Shown here: piece by piece, positions 21,634 through 34,937 of the stretch | Numbering within the stretch: the stretch's first letter is position 1 | Layout: every line of letters starts with the position of its first letter | Assembly (NCBI RefSeq): GCF_018446385.1 | Contig: NC_056001.1 | Coordinates: forward strand, 9,852,672-9,916,671 | DNA: 64,000 nucleotides | Direction of reading: 5' to 3' | From: Zingiber officinale | Lineage: Eukaryota; Streptophyta; Magnoliopsida; Zingiberales; Zingiberaceae | Notes under the pieces: model-generated | Databases searched by the model: none | Told to the model about the DNA's origin: nothing | The model's input: only the letters and a program-made list of their open reading frames with translations | Made by a program: the position numbers and the translations under genes

Positions 21634-23248
21634 TGTTAGGATCTTCGGATGGCTAGAGAGGGGGGTGTGAATAGCCTCCACTAAAACTCAATCAATTTCC
21701 TCACAAGACTTTGTTAGCACAGCGGAAATAAACAAAACAAAAACTGATGCAAGGAAAGAAAACCAAGCAACACTAACAAAACGATGTACGAGGTTCAGGG
21801 ATAACTTGCCCCTACTCCTCGGCGTGTCCGTAAGGTGGACGATCCCTTGATCTTTCGGTAGATCACACCCCGGGCAAATTTCGACTAAGTATTTCTCCTT
21901 CTCGGTGGAGTAACCTCTCCACAAAAGTCACAGAATAGATTTGAAAACAAAGCACAATGACTTACAGAGTTTTGGTGGCTGAAGGAATGAACAAATGAAA
22001 CTTACAGCCACGAAGTGAAAAACGCAAAGACAGAAGGAAGCTTCAGCCAAGAGCTCAACGACACAGCCTCTTGCTTGAGCGACAGAGAGTTTTTCCAGAA
22101 CCTTAGCAAACCTCTCTTCTTCCTCCTTCTTATTCTGCTTTCTCACTGTCTCGAATCACTGTCACCTGTGTTGAATCACTGCAACCAACTCAGGCGTCGC
22201 CAATCACTCTTCCTTCTCATCTGGTTCTCTGAACTCACACCAATACCATCCATGGTCTTCACTGGTGTCTCTGAGCTCGAACCAATGAACAAGAGTCCAA
22301 CTGATCGCGGCCAGTGAACGTTGAAGCTCGAAATGCATCACTTGCAGTGAAATACAGCATAAAGGGCGCTTGTTCTTATTCTTCTGATGGAGCTTCATTT
22401 GAAATTAACCAATGACACGATACCTGCAACCTGCAACTTAAAAATCTCATAGTAGATGATTTGATCAGGTGAATCAGAAGTGAATCAGAAATATCAGAGA
22501 AGCAGCAGACACAAACGACATGTTGTGGATCGGTCAACAGACCGATCCATAGCTCTCTGGACCGATCAGGACTCATCCTGATCGGTCTGGGAAGAGTCTG
22601 ATTGGTCTGTGGACCGATCAGCCTATGGGTGGATCGGTCCACAGACCGATCCCCCTATCGCTTTGAGTCCCAACGTCTTTCTGAACGCTTCTTTCTGATC
22701 GATCTGTAGACCGATCAGATAACCCACAGAATGCTTCTGTGGTTACTGATCGGTCCCCAGACCGATCAGATAACCCACAGAGACTTTCTGTGTGGTCACT
22801 GATCGGTCACGAGACCGATCAGGTGACTCATGTATCACTGGATCGGTCTGCCGACCGATCCAGACAACCAGAGTATCACTGGATCGGTCAACAGACCGAT
22901 CCAATGTCCTTGTGTTAGTTTTAGAGCCTCCCAGCCCTAAACCCTAACGTCTTCCTGGTCCAAAGAACGAGCTACCAAGCCCTCTCTGACCTAGTCCGGA
23001 GAACGAGCTGCCAAGCCCTCTCCGACTTCGTCCGGTCTAGAGAACGAGCTACCGAGCCCTCTCTGACATAGTCCGGAGAACGAGTTGCCGAGTCCTCTCT
23101 GACTTTGCGTGCCAAGTATCCGTACTTGGACTTTTCCTCTCCTTATGATCATCCTTGATCATCAATCAGTCTGAGTTTAATTAATATCTGATACAAACTT
23201 AAATCAGTGCCAACATCAAAACAACAGCTAGGTCAGACTGTATCAACA
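21634..23248 (-). repeat. Element III 3' LTR (1615 bp)
   Basis: Near-identical to 40884-42690 except for a shorter minisatellite (four units, about 22955-23105). Palindromes lie at 22525-22905. Confidence 0.95.
22525..22905. repeat. Palindrome cluster (GATCGGTC type), element III 3' LTR
   Basis: About nine inverted pairs with variable outer bases: TGGATCGGTC/GACCGATCCA, CTGATCGGTC/GACCGATCAG and a 12 bp stem GACCGATCAGGA/TCCTGATCGGTC. Repeated at 41775-42155. Confidence 0.9.
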
Positions 23249-23889
23249 ATCTCCCCCTTTTTGTTGTTTGACAACATGATTTAAGTTTAGATCAGAAATG
23301 TTCATATTTCCATATTCCCCTAATTTTAGGGGAATCAAGATCCTCCCCCTAAGACAGATACAACACCATGTAAGGATAGGGGAATCAGGGTCCTCCCCCT
23401 AAAGCCAAACTTTCATTTATCTCTAAACTTAGTTATTCTCTCCCCCTTTGTCAAACACCGAAAATGTGCGAATTAGGTAAGAAAACGTTAAATGACTCCT
23501 CCTTAACCCATACTGTCTTTTTCTTAATTCATCTAGAATACCCTCTAAGTGTATTATAAGACAGGGATAAAGAGATAAGAGACATACAAGGCATGACATA
23601 TGAACATCATATTAAAAACCAATAAGAGGTGAAACATAAAGAAAGACAAGAAAATGAACAGCATAAATAGATGAAAGCAGCAAGTATCCAGGTAAGACAT
23701 AAATATCCAACAAATGACATCCAAAACATAGATAATCAGAATGACAGCACAGAACAATGTGTATCAATCAGCCTCCTCATCATGAGGAGCATTAGCATCA
23801 TCAACAGGAGGAGTGGGTCCCTGAGGTGGCATGCCGCCGCTCGAGGATGGATAGCCCGGGAAATCCTGCGGAGGTGGGTATCTGGCCAT

Positions 23890-25051
23890 CTATCCCATTA
23901 TCGCCTGATGTGTCGCCAACTGCTGACTGCGTAAATCATCGTAGCGCTGGTCAATCCGGACGCGCAGCCCGTGAAGCTCAGCAACCAGCAGCTCATCGTG
24001 CCGATCAAAGCGACTCTCCAGTTCGGCGATCTGCCAGCGCAGATCAGGATCGGCCTCTCCATCGTCAGCAGCAGGAGGAGCAGCAACAGGAGCAGCTGCA
24101 ACCTGTCGTGGAGGTCCCCGTGGTAACTCACCTAGAGCTCTCTCATCCTTCCACCAAACATCCCCATTTTGTCCTAAGATTCCAGATTTGGAAAATGCCC
24201 GCTTCCCAAGTCTGCAATCCTGTCTGACCATCTTGACTATTCTACCCTTAGAGACATCAATCTGAAGGGTCTCGAGCCAATCTGTAATTATATGCCCATA
24301 AGGCATATAAACAGTGTAGCCGCTCGGCTCACTATAGGAGATGATCGAAGAGTAGATGCTAGATATGATGTCAAAGTCGAGACGCTGACGCAATCCATAA
24401 AGCATCAGGTAATGGTATGGTCGGATCTCAGACAATGGTTTAGATGTGATAGGCAGAAGGCAGTTTGTGACAATTTTAAAAAGAATGTAGTCTTGAGGAG
24501 ATAATCTCAAGGCTGCAAAAGTAGGAAAGTCAACATCTAGCTCATCAAGGTTACCCGGTCTAGGATGTCTGAAGAAGTACTCATAAATATCGTCAGATGA
24601 GATATCAAAGGGTGGAGGTAAAGGATCTGGTAAATCAGGAAATATCGAAAAGACATTACCAGAACACCTCCGACAATCGAGATAGTCAAAGAAGGATGAG
24701 AAACTGAAATCAAGAGTCCGCTTAGCAACTCTTGTTTTATAACCTGCATCATTAGTCTGATGAAGGTTGTTATAAAACTCAGAGACCAAGTCATAGTTGA
24801 TATCCCGTTCTAAGTAGACAAGTGAGTCAAGTTTGTAGTAGGCAATGATTTCAGACACAGTTGGACAAAATTCGTCCATGAATCTACGATCTACAGACCT
24901 ACAAGGGAGTAATTTAAAGGTTCTTTGTCTAAAGGCTTCCTCAAAATTGTGGTTCGGGAATCTCCCGGAAACAGATGGTTGAGGTCGGGAAGGAGCCTTA
25001 GACTTCGACTTCTCAGGTGACTTAGAGGTCCCCTCACCCACTGGTTTCTTT
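23890..25051 (-). CDS. Element III 3' ORF, exon 2 (env-position, unknown function)
   Basis: A 387-codon open frame runs on the minus strand between pol and the 3' LTR. A TTAACTCTTAG acceptor at 25052-25062 lets it join a short first exon at 34937-34927 (ATGGCACCAAG, donor GTAACT), giving a start MAPRKKPVGEG with phase kept. The protein has a basic Ser/Pro N-terminus (SPEKSKSKAPSRPQPS), a middle with FRQRTFKLLPCRSVDRRFMD, YYKLDSLVYLE and VYMPYGHIITDWLE, and a hydrophilic C-terminal helix of coiled-coil type (IAELESRFDRHDELLV). It resembles plant transposon proteins that sit 3' of pol. No signal peptide or clear membrane segment is seen, so envelope function is not supported. No stop interrupts it. 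Confidence 0.65.
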
Positions 25052-25168
25052 CTAAGAGTTAACAAAGTGATATAATGGGGCAAGTAAGTGAGCACCGGAG
25101 CCACCCGAAACAAAAACCACAGATATGGTGAGAAATGAGACTGAAATGTCAAGTTCTAGAGAAGTAAG

Positions 25169-27565
25169 TGTTGGTTGCTACTCGGAAAACCTATAGGTTC
25201 CATTGTACAAAAATTTTGTACAAAGGTCTGAACCTTTTCCTAGCTACCATGTGTTCTTTTAAATTAAATTTTGGATCGCCTGCGGAACTTAACACGTTTG
25301 ATCCAAAACTTAATCTATTTGTTCTTTTAGGTTTTGACTTGGATCTCCTGCGGAACTTAACACGTTCGACCCAAGTCTCCTTAAGTTATTAATTCCATTA
25401 AATATTAATTTCCATAAAAGGTTCCCAGTACTGACGTGGCGAGGCACATGACCTTCTTGGATATGGGAGCAACCACCACCGACTAGAAAAAACCTTTAAT
25501 AGAAAGCTAATATTTAATTTCCTAAAATAACTTTAGGTTAACCAAAGAGAACAATCAAATCACAAGGAAAAGAAAAAAACAAAAGAACACAACTTCGAAA
25601 AAACATATTCGAAATTCTAGAACGTAAGCCTCTTGTATTTGGTATTATTTCCATAAATAACTAGCATGATGCGGAAATAGAAATTACTAGTTATACCTTG
25701 TAGAAAAACCTCTTGATCTTCTACCGTATTCCTCTTCTAACCTCGGACGTTGTGTGGGCAACGATCTTCCGAGACGAGAAACCACCAATCACCTTCTTCT
25801 CCTCCTAGCTAGGTTCGCCAACAAAGAGGAAGCTTCACCAAGGAAGAAAAACAAAATACTAACCAAGCTCCAAGAGATGCTAGCTTTCTCCTTCTTCTTC
25901 TTCTTCTCCGAGTAGTATCCGCCACCACAAGAGCTCCAATAGAAGGGTAGGGTTCGGCCACCACAAGAGGAAGAGAGGGAGAGGTTGGCCGCCACACCAA
26001 GGAACAAAAGAGGGAGAGGAATAATAGATGTTGTGTCTTGTGAAGGCACCTCACCCTTCTTTTATATTCCTTGGCCTAGGCAAATTAGGAAATTTAATTA
26101 CAATAAATTTTCCTTAATTTCCTTAACATGATTTAATTGAGAGAAATAAAATAAAATTTCCCAATTAATTTCAAGTGGTCGGCCATCATTGGATAACAAA
26201 GAGGACAAGTTTTAATCAACAATTAAAACTTCCTAATTTGTTTCCGGAAATTTTAAAAAATAAAATTTCTCTTTAAAATCTCTTCATGGTTGATAAAAGG
26301 AAATTTCTATAATTTTAATTTTATCAACATGTGAATAATTTTTAAAGAAAAAATAAAACATCTCTCCAATCTACAAATAAGGAAAGAGATCTAATCTCTT
26401 TCTTTAATCTTTTGTAGATCTTTTACAAGAGAGATATTTTAATTTTAATTCTCTTTAAAATATATCTTCCACATAATAATAAAATTTAAAATTAAATTTC
26501 TTTTTTAATTTATTTTGGCCGGCCCTACTAGCTTGGGTTCAAGCTAGGGCCGGCCACCCAATCTCATACCTAGGCCGGCCCTAGCTTGATCCCAAGCTAG
26601 CTTGGTCGGCCCCTATTGGGTGGGTATAGAAAGTGGGTATAGGTGGGTATAAAACTCTATAAATAAGAGGCTACGATAGGGACCGAGAGGAGGAATTGGT
26701 TTTGGTCTCCCGATAAAATTAAGCATCCCGTGTTCGCCCCGAACACACAACTTAATTTTATCAATGATAATTCATTCCACTAGAGAACTATCATTGAACT
26801 ACCGCACCAATCCCAAATTACATTTTTGGGCTCCTTCTTATTATGAGTGTGTTAGTCTCTCTGTGTTTAAGATATCGAATGTCCACTAATTAAGTGAGTT
26901 ACTGACAACTCATTTAATTAATGTCTAAGCCCAAGAGTAGTACCACTCAACCTTATCGTCATGTCGGACTAAGTCCACCTGCAGGGTTTAACATGACAAT
27001 CCTTATGAGCTCCTCTTGGGGACATTATCAACCTAGTATCTCTAGGACACAGTTTCCTTCTATAATCAACAACACACACTATAAGTGATATCATTTCCCA
27101 ATTTATCGGGCTTATTGATTCATCGAACTAAATCTCACCCATTGATAAATTAAAGAAATAAATATCAAATATATGTGCTTGTTATTATATTAGGTTTAAG
27201 AGCACACACTTCCATAATAACCGAGGTCTTTGTTCCTTTATAAAGTCAGTATAAAGAAACGGCCTCAAATGGTCCTACTCAATACACTCTGAGTGTACTA
27301 GTGTAATTATATAGTCAAGATAAACTAATACCTAATTACACTACGACCTTCTAATGGTTTGTTCCTTTCCATTCTGGTCGTGAGCTACTGTTTATAATTT
27401 ATAAGGTACTGATAACATCATCTTCTGTATGTGACACCACATACTATGTTATCTACAATATAAATTAAATGAACAACTACAAACAAATGCGATAATTAGA
27501 CCAAATGTGATTCTTTATTCATAATGAATGTTTACAAAGCTTAGGCTTTCGGATACACTCCAACA
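25169..27565 (-). repeat. Element IV 3' LTR
   Basis: Nearly identical to 32520-34914. Includes GGCCGGCCCTA...TAGGGCCGGCC hairpins at 26516-26620. Confidence 0.95.
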
Positions 27566-27699
27566 ATCTCCCACTTATACTAATGACTAAGTCGCCATAT
27601 CTTCTACCATACATCCGATTCCCATTCCTCCACATGCCGATCGAAAGCTTTCGTGGAAGGGCCTTAGTGAAAGGATCGCCAGTTATCCGTGATGCAATC

Positions 27700-30150
27700 T
27701 TGGCGATGACAACTTCTCCTCGCTTCACGATATCTCTTATCGGTGGTACTTAGCCTATATGTTTACTTGCCTTATGGGCTCGTGGTTCCTTCGAGTTTGC
27801 AATTGCCAATGTTATCACAATAAATTGTGATGATTTTGGGCAAACCAGAATCACATCTAAGTCGATTAGAAAGTTCTGAGCCATACTGCTTCTTTAGCCC
27901 TCGGAGGTTCTACATACTCGACTTCCATGGTTGAGTCCGAAAATTTTTGCTTAACACTCCTCCATGAAATGGCTCCACCTCCTAAAGTAAACACATAGCC
28001 CGATGTAGACTTACCGTTATCCCTATCTGATTGGAAATTTGAATCGTGTAACCCATGGGAGCGGATCATCCGCTTGGTAAACTAGCATATAATCTCTAGT
28101 CCTTCTCGTGTACTTTAATATATGCTTTACTGCAGATCCAATGTCCTTGTCCAGGTTACTCGATATCTCACGACCATGGCCAAACAGATATCAGGTCTCG
28201 TGCATAGCATTGCATACATTAGGCTTCCTACAGCCGAAGCATAAGGAACTGCTTTCATGTCCTCTATCTCTTTCGACGTCTTTGGAGACATCTCTTTAGA
28301 TAGAGCTACTCCATGTCTAAAAGGTAAGAAACCTTTCTTGAAATCCTGCATACTAAAACGAGCAATGATTGTATCTATATATGAAGCTTGGGACAGACAC
28401 AACATTCTTTTCTTACGATCCCTTATAACTTTGATCCCAAGAATGTGTGCACAATCTCCTAAGTCCTTCATATCAAATTATTTGGACAACCATACCCTTA
28501 CGTCTGATAATACCTTGACATTGTTGCCAATTAACAAAATATCATCTACGTATAGTACAAGAAATACCACTACGTTTCCGTTACACTTCTTATATACACA
28601 AGACTCATCCGGACTTTGAATAAATCCATATGACTGGATTACTTCATTAAACCGGATGTTCCAAGACCTTGAAGCTTGCTTCAGTCCATAAATGGACCGA
28701 TTGAGCTTGCACACTAGATGCTCTTTGCCTTTTTCAATGAACCCTTCTGGTTGCTTCATATGGATGTTCTCTTCAAGACTTCCATTAAGGAAAGCTGTCT
28801 TGACATCCATTTGCCAAATCTCATAATCCATATGAGCAAGAATGGATAAGAGTATCCGGATAGACTTAAGCATGGCTACCGTGAAAAGGTTTCCTCATAA
28901 TCGATTCCCTCTTTCGAGTGTACCCTTTCGCAACAAGCCTAGTTTTGAAGGTTTCTACCTTCCCGTCATCCCTCTTTTCTTTTGTAGATCCACTTGCATC
29001 CAACGGCTTTTATACCATCAGTGGTTCTCAAGCTCCCACCTTATTAGAGTACATGGACTCTATTTCGAATTCATTGCCTTTTGCCAAGATGCGATCTATA
29101 TCTTGGAGTGCTTCATCATATGATCGGATCAGGTTCATGTTTACCGGGATCAAGTCCAAGACTCTCCCAAAACATGAATCTTCAGTGCCTCACAACCCTC
29201 CCACTACGACGAGTACTTTGTGGTTGTGCATCATGTGTGACACGTGTTGCGCTCTTGTGGTACTTCATCTTGTCCTGTTGTACTGAAGTAAACATGTCCT
29301 CTCTAAGTTCTTCTAAAACAACTTTACTATCGGGCTTGTGATCCATTATATAGTCTTCTTCTAAAAGCGGGCATTGGTGCTAACAATGACCTTCTCGTCT
29401 TTAGGACTATAAAATAAACCACCTTTCGTTCCTTTAGGATATCCTACAAACACGCGAACTTCAGAGATTCTAACTTATCAAGATCTGGTTTTCAAGACAT
29501 GTGCCGGACTACCCCAAATCCGAATATGTCTTAGACGGGTTTTCGCCATTCCACAATTCTATGGGAGTAGAAGAAACTGATTTAGAAGGCACTAAGTTCA
29601 GAACGTATACTGCGTTTCCAGAGCATATCCAAAACGAATTTGGTAATTCTGAATAACTCATCATCGATCTAACCATCTCCATAAGAGTCCTATTCCTTCG
29701 CTCGCTACACCATTCTGTTGGGGTGTTCCGATTGAATCCGACCTCGATAAGTAATTCCTAAACTCTCCTAAGAGGTATTCGCCACCACGATCAGATCGTA
29801 GTGTCTTGATACTTTTACCTAATCGTTTCTCCACATCAGCCTTGTATTCTTTGAACTTGTCAAAGCATTCGGACGGCGCATTAGGTAAATGTATCCATAT
29901 CTTGAATAATCGTCTATGAAAGAGACAAAATATTCAAAACCTCCTCTTGCCCGGACAGACATAGGACCACACAAATCCGAGTGAACCAACTCTAACACTT
30001 CTTTGGCTCTATACCCCTTGGCCTTGAACGACCTCTTGGTCATTTTACCTTCTAAGCAAGATTCACAAGTTGGAAAATTTTCCAACTCTAATGAACTCAA
30101 AGTCCATCGGCTATAAGCCTCTGAATCCTACTTAAATTAATATGACCAAG
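27700..30150 (-). pseudogene. Element IV integrase, RT and RNase H, frameshifted
   Basis: Pre-integrase and integrase at 30100-29819 read CESCLEGKMTKRSF, VLELVHSDLCGPMSV and FVSFIDDYSRYGYIYLM. RT at 28873-28478 has IWQMDVKTAFLNG (motif A Asp present), LNRSIYGLKQASRSW and VLYVDDILLIG. Then comes DLGDCAHILGIKVIRDR, ASAVGSLMYAMLCTRPDI (to 28127) and an RNase H piece, NGKSTSGYVFTLGGGAISW (28069-27866). The end, FTKALPRK, is near 27670. Each piece is in a different frame, with small deletions between them. The mutations predate insertion if both LTRs remain nearly equal. Confidence 0.9.
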
Positions 30151-30539
30151 TCTTAGATGCCAAAGATATGCTTGGTTCATTTCAAGGTTCTTTTCTCTTA
30201 TTAGAATTAGAAGATGAGTTATAAATTTCCATGTTTTGCTTTGTGGAAGAAATTGATTTAAAATATACAAATTGCCAACTAATGCACCGAGCAGATAATC
30301 ACTTTATTTCTTTTAATAACTACATCATTACTGAAAGAAACTGAATATCCATCTAAAAGCAGTTTAGAAACTGAAATTAAATTCTTTCTAAAACGGGTAC
30401 ATAAAGACAATTTCTTAAAACCAAATTTTATTTCTACTAAAAGATAAGTAGACGTCTCCCATCACAATGCCACCTTAGTAGCATTGCCCATGTAGACGGT
30501 AATCTCCCTTAGATAGTCGTCGGGTTTCTGGAACCCCCG

Positions 30540-32300
30540 CAAGGAATTGCAGACATGATCATGGCTCCCGTATCCACACACCGGTAGATAACACCGCTAA
30601 ACATGTTTCAACAACTAGAGCATGAGATATACCTTTGTTTTGGTTCTTACGAGGGCAGTCCGCCTTCCAATGCCCCGACAGATGAAGCACTTGCCCTTGG
30701 CTTCTTCACTCCTCTTTACACTGAGATTTATTCACTTTCTTTCTTGAACCACTTGTTTCTTCTTCTTCTTTCCTCTCGGTTTAGAAGTAGAACCATTTTC
30801 AAGATAGTGAATTTGAGAATTGTGACGAAATAATCCTTCTTCTGGTCAGGAGTTCCCCTAATGAATAAATCCTCTTATTCATATTATAGTTCAAACGGAA
30901 CCGCTCAAAACTTCTAGGTAGCGTTTGAGGATCATATCGATCCGGGTTTCCCCATCAATTTCTCCTCCAAGGATCTATATCTCGTCGGATAAGCCATCAT
31001 GTTTAGGATATGATCCCTTACAGGAGTACCCTCTTGCATGGTGGTGTCATTATCTTTCTCATAGCTTCTTGTCTAGAAGCCCTATCACGATGACCAAAGA
31101 GTTCCTTGAGATTGTTCATAATATCATAAGTCATTGGTAAATCTTTATCTTGATGTTGCAATACATTTGACATTGAAGCCAAAATGTAACACCGCGCCAT
31201 CTCATCTCGCCTTTACCCATCTCTTATGATATTCAATCTCCTCTTGGGTAGATTCACCAATGGGTGCATCAGGAGGTTCATCAAGACAAATTTATAGCTT
31301 TCAGCAGTTAAACAATATCCGTGTTTCTTTTCCAATCTATGTAATTTGGTCCAGAAGTCTATTTTGTTGAAATATGATGGACATGGGTTGAAAGTCATCC
31401 TAAGAATCACAAATAACTTTTGGTCGAACTCTAAATTTAGAATAATATTGATTCCTCAAACAATACTATTTTAAATTAACCAACACCTCATAACACCGTG
31501 AATTTTGTATGCCACGTTAGTGTGGACGTATACAAATTCAACATTTGTAAAAGGAGGGTTTTAACCCATTAATTTTATTATCTTGTCAACCTAACTTTTT
31601 GACAAATAAAATTAATAGTTGGTATTATTTGGTCACACAAATAATAGCAGTGACTCCGTTGGGGAGGATACTATTAGATGTGTCTAAGTGTACACCATTA
31701 CTTGACACTAAGTCCATTAATAAGATTATGCCCCTTCCGTTGGGGAAGATCACACGCTCTTAATTAACTTCCTATAGTCATCCAAAAATGGAAGTCTGTT
31801 CTAGTGATCCGCAAACAAGCTCATCCGTTATGGAGGAAGGCACTCAGAGCCAACGCGCAAGCTTTTTGCATCACTTACAAACCAGTAATGGAGACCATGG
31901 GATTTACTTAAAAAATCCCTCTCCCACTTAGTTATTTATAAATGAGGAATTTTAACTATGCTAGCCTACTAAACTTGTAAACTAACATGCACACACAACA
32001 CAATATAAAAGCAATAATAGAAAATCTAATTTTCAACTATTATGACTTTTATCTTTAATTGTCCTCCGTGTGTTGTCATCCGAAGCTGCTGCCTTATTTG
32101 GCCACCGCCACCGGGTCTAACTGTCGCATCCATCTTGCTCCGAGTTCCGCTGCGCCTCTGGTCATTAGAAGGTTCCACGCTTTGCAAGATTCGATCCGCG
32201 ACATAAATAGAATTTTACATTTTTGATCCTATATTCCATAAAAGGAATGTACATGTATCTAGATCAAAAATAAAATCCTAATAAAACTAAATACAGCTCC
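30540..32300 (-). pseudogene. Element IV gag and protease remnants
   Basis: A zinc knuckle can be read near 30690-30645 as CFICRG then HWKADCPR with one base missing. A protease-like text around a D-T-G (VDTGAM) lies near 30590-30540. Upstream, 31200-31018 reads ARCYILASMSNVLQHQ and YDIMNNLKELFG, a copia capsid, and 31410-31213 is another capsid piece in a different frame. The region is heavily frameshifted. The 32300-31420 leader is non-coding. Confidence 0.7.
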
Positions 32301-32519
32301 TGCTGTATTTTAATACAATCATGCACACACATATAAATTGCCCTTGACATGTCCAAGGGTCCAATCACACACATAATTAACTAAAAGCCATAATAGTTGG
32401 ATCCTGCATCCATAGAGTTAGCACATCCTACTATTAACCTGCCTAAATTATGTATGACATGTGCATAATTAAACTAAATACCAAATACACAGAGGCAAAA
32501 CCCTAGCTCTGATACTAAT

Positions 32520-34914
32520 TGTTGGTTGCTACTCGGAAAACCTATAGGTTCCATTGTACAAAAATTTTGTACAAAGGTCTGAACCTTTTCCTAGCTACCA
32601 TGTGTTCTTTTAAATTAAATTTTGGATCGCCTGCGGAACTTAACACGTTTGATCCAAAACTTAATCTATTTGTTCTTTTAGGTTTTGACTTGGATCTCCT
32701 GCGGAACTTAACACGTTCGACCCAAGTCTCCTTAAGTTATTAATTCCATTAAATATTAATTTCCATAAAAGGTTCGACGTGGCGAGGCACATGGCCTTCT
32801 TGGATATGGGAGCAACCACCACCGACTAGACAAAACCTTTAATAGAAAGCTAATATTTAATTTCCTAAAATAACTTTAGGTTAACCAAAGAGAACAATCA
32901 AATCACAAGGAAAAGAAAAAAACAAAAGAACACAACTTCGAAAAAACATATTCGAAATTCTAGAACGTAAGCCTCTTGTATTTGGTATTATTTCCATAAA
33001 TAACTAGCATGATGCGGAAATAGAAATTACTAGTTATACCTTGTAGAAAAACCTCTTGATCTTCTACCGTATTCCTCTTCTAACCTCGGACGTTGTGTGA
33101 GCAACGATCTTCCGAGACGAGAAACCACCAATCACCTTCTTCTCCTCCTAGCTAGGTTCGGCCAACAAAGAGGAAGCTTCACCAAGGAAGAAAAACAAAA
33201 TACTAACCAAGCTCCAAGAGATGCTAGCTTTCTCTCCTTCTTCTTCTTCTCCGAGTAGTATCCGGCCACCACAAGAGCTCCAAAGAAGGGAGAGGTCCGG
33301 CCACCACAAGAGGAAGAGAGGGAGAGGTTGGCCGGCCACACCAAGGAACAAAAGAGGGAGAGGAATAATAGATGTTGTGTCTTGTGAAGGCACCCTCACC
33401 CCTTCTTTTATATTCCTTGGCCTAGGCAAATTAGGAAATTTAATTACAATAAATTTTCCTTAATTTCCTTGACATGATTTAATTGAGAGAAATAAAATAA
33501 AATTTCCCCAATTAATTTCAAGTGGCCGGCCACATCATTGGAAAACAAAAGAGGACAAGTTTTAATCAACAATTAAAACTTCCTAATTTGTTTCCGGAAA
33601 TTTTAAAAATAAAATTTCTCTTTAAAATCTCTTCATGGTTGATAAAAGGAAATTTCTATAATTTTAATTTTATCAACATGTGAATAATTTTAAAGAAAAA
33701 ATAAAACATCTCTCCAATCTACAAATAAGGAAAGAGATCTAATCTCTTTCTTTAATCTTTTGTAAATCTTTTACAAGAGAGATATTTTAATTTTAATTCT
33801 CTTTAAAATATATCTTCCACATAATAATAAAAATTAAAATTAAATTTCTTTTTAATTTATTTTGGCCGGCCCTACTAGCTTGGGTTCAAGCTAGGGCCGG
33901 CCACCCAATCTCATACCTAGGCCGGCCCTAGCTTGTTCCCAAGCTAGCTTGGCCGGCCCCCATTGGGTGGGTATAGAAGGTGGGTATAGGTGGGTATAGA
34001 ACTCTATAAATAAGAGGCTACGATAGGGACCGAGAGGAGGAATTGGTTTTGGTCTCCCGATAAAATTAAGCATCCCGTGTTCGCCCCGAACACACAACTT
34101 AATTTTATCAATGATAATTCATTCCACTAGAGAACTATCATTGAACTACCGCACCAATCCCAAATTACATTTTTGGGCTCCTTCTTATTATGAGTGTGTT
34201 AGTCTCCCTGTGTTTAAGATATCGAATGTCCACTAATTAAGTGAGTTACTGACAACTCATTTAATTAATGTCTAAGTCCAAGAGTAGTACCACTCAACCT
34301 TATCGTCATGTCGGACTAAGTCCACCTGCAGGGTTTAACATGACAATCCTTATGAGCTCCTCTTGGGGACATTATCAACCTAGTATCTCTAGGACACAGT
34401 TTCCTTCTATAATCAACAACACACACTATAAGTGATATCATTTCCCAATTTATCGGGCTTATTGATTCATCGAACTAAATCTCACCCATTGATAAATTAA
34501 AGAAATAAATATCAAATATATGTGCTTGTTATTATATTAGGTTTAAGAGCACACACTTCCATAATAACCGAGGTCTTTGTTCCTTTATAAAGTCAGTATA
34601 AAGAAACGGCCTCAAATGGTTCTACTCAATACACTCTGAGTGTACTAGTGTAATTATATAGTCAAGATAAACTAATACCTAATTACACTACGACCTTCTA
34701 ATGGTTTGTTCCTTTCCATTCTGGTCGTGAGCTACTATTTATAATTTATAAGGTACTGATAACATCATCTTCTGTATGTGACACCACATACTATGTTATC
34801 TACAATATAAATTAAATGAACAACTACAAACAAATGCAGATAATTAGACCAAATGTGATTCTTTATTCATAATGAATGTTTACAAAGCTTAGGCTTTCAG
34901 TATACACTCTAACA
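32520..34914 (-). repeat. Element IV 5' LTR
   Basis: Holds GGCCGGCC hairpins at 33863-33960. TATAAAAG on the minus strand (33412-33405) is a likely promoter. Confidence 0.95.
33405..33412 (-). promoter_or_regulatory. TATA box of the element IV 5' LTR
   Basis: Minus-strand TATAAAAG in the sequence GGAATATAAAAGAAGG; also at 26066-26059 in the 3' LTR. Confidence 0.5.
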
Positions 34915-34926
34915 GTAAGGAGTTAC

Positions 34927-34937
34927 CTTGGTGCCAT
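34927..34937 (-). CDS. Proposed first exon of the element III 3' ORF
   Basis: ATGGCACCAAG followed by GTAACT. Joined to 25051 it gives M-A-P-R-K-K-P. The intron would be about 124 bp before element IV landed in it at the duplicated gtaag (34915-34919, 25164-25168). Confidence 0.5.

Larger units (their letters stand above)
25169..34914 (-). mobile_element. Element IV: Ty1/copia retrotransposon, 2.4 kb LTRs, innermost insertion
   Basis: LTRs are 25169-27565 (2397 bp) and 32520-34914 (2395 bp), TGTTGGTTGC...CAACA or TAACA, with a perfect target duplication gtaag. The complement of the PBS (TAGCTCTGATACTAAT, 32504-32519) and of the purine tract (ATCTCCCACTTATAC, 27566-27580) place it on the minus strand. 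The 4.95 kb interior has gag, protease, integrase, RT and RNase H in copia order but with many frameshifts. The LTRs differ at only a few sites and small indels, so insertion is recent although the copied genome was already defective. It lies in the intron of element III's 3' ORF. Confidence 0.95.

Noticed and set aside
22015-22317. A 100-codon frame repeated at 41266-41568
   Set aside because: Part of the element III LTRs on the non-coding side.
23890-25152. Retroviral-type envelope protein
   Set aside because: The position fits, but no signal peptide, membrane segment or cleavage site is visible, so only an unknown 3' ORF is called.
25168-25392. A 74-codon frame repeated exactly at 32519
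   Set aside because: Both are the same part of the two element IV LTRs; no domain.
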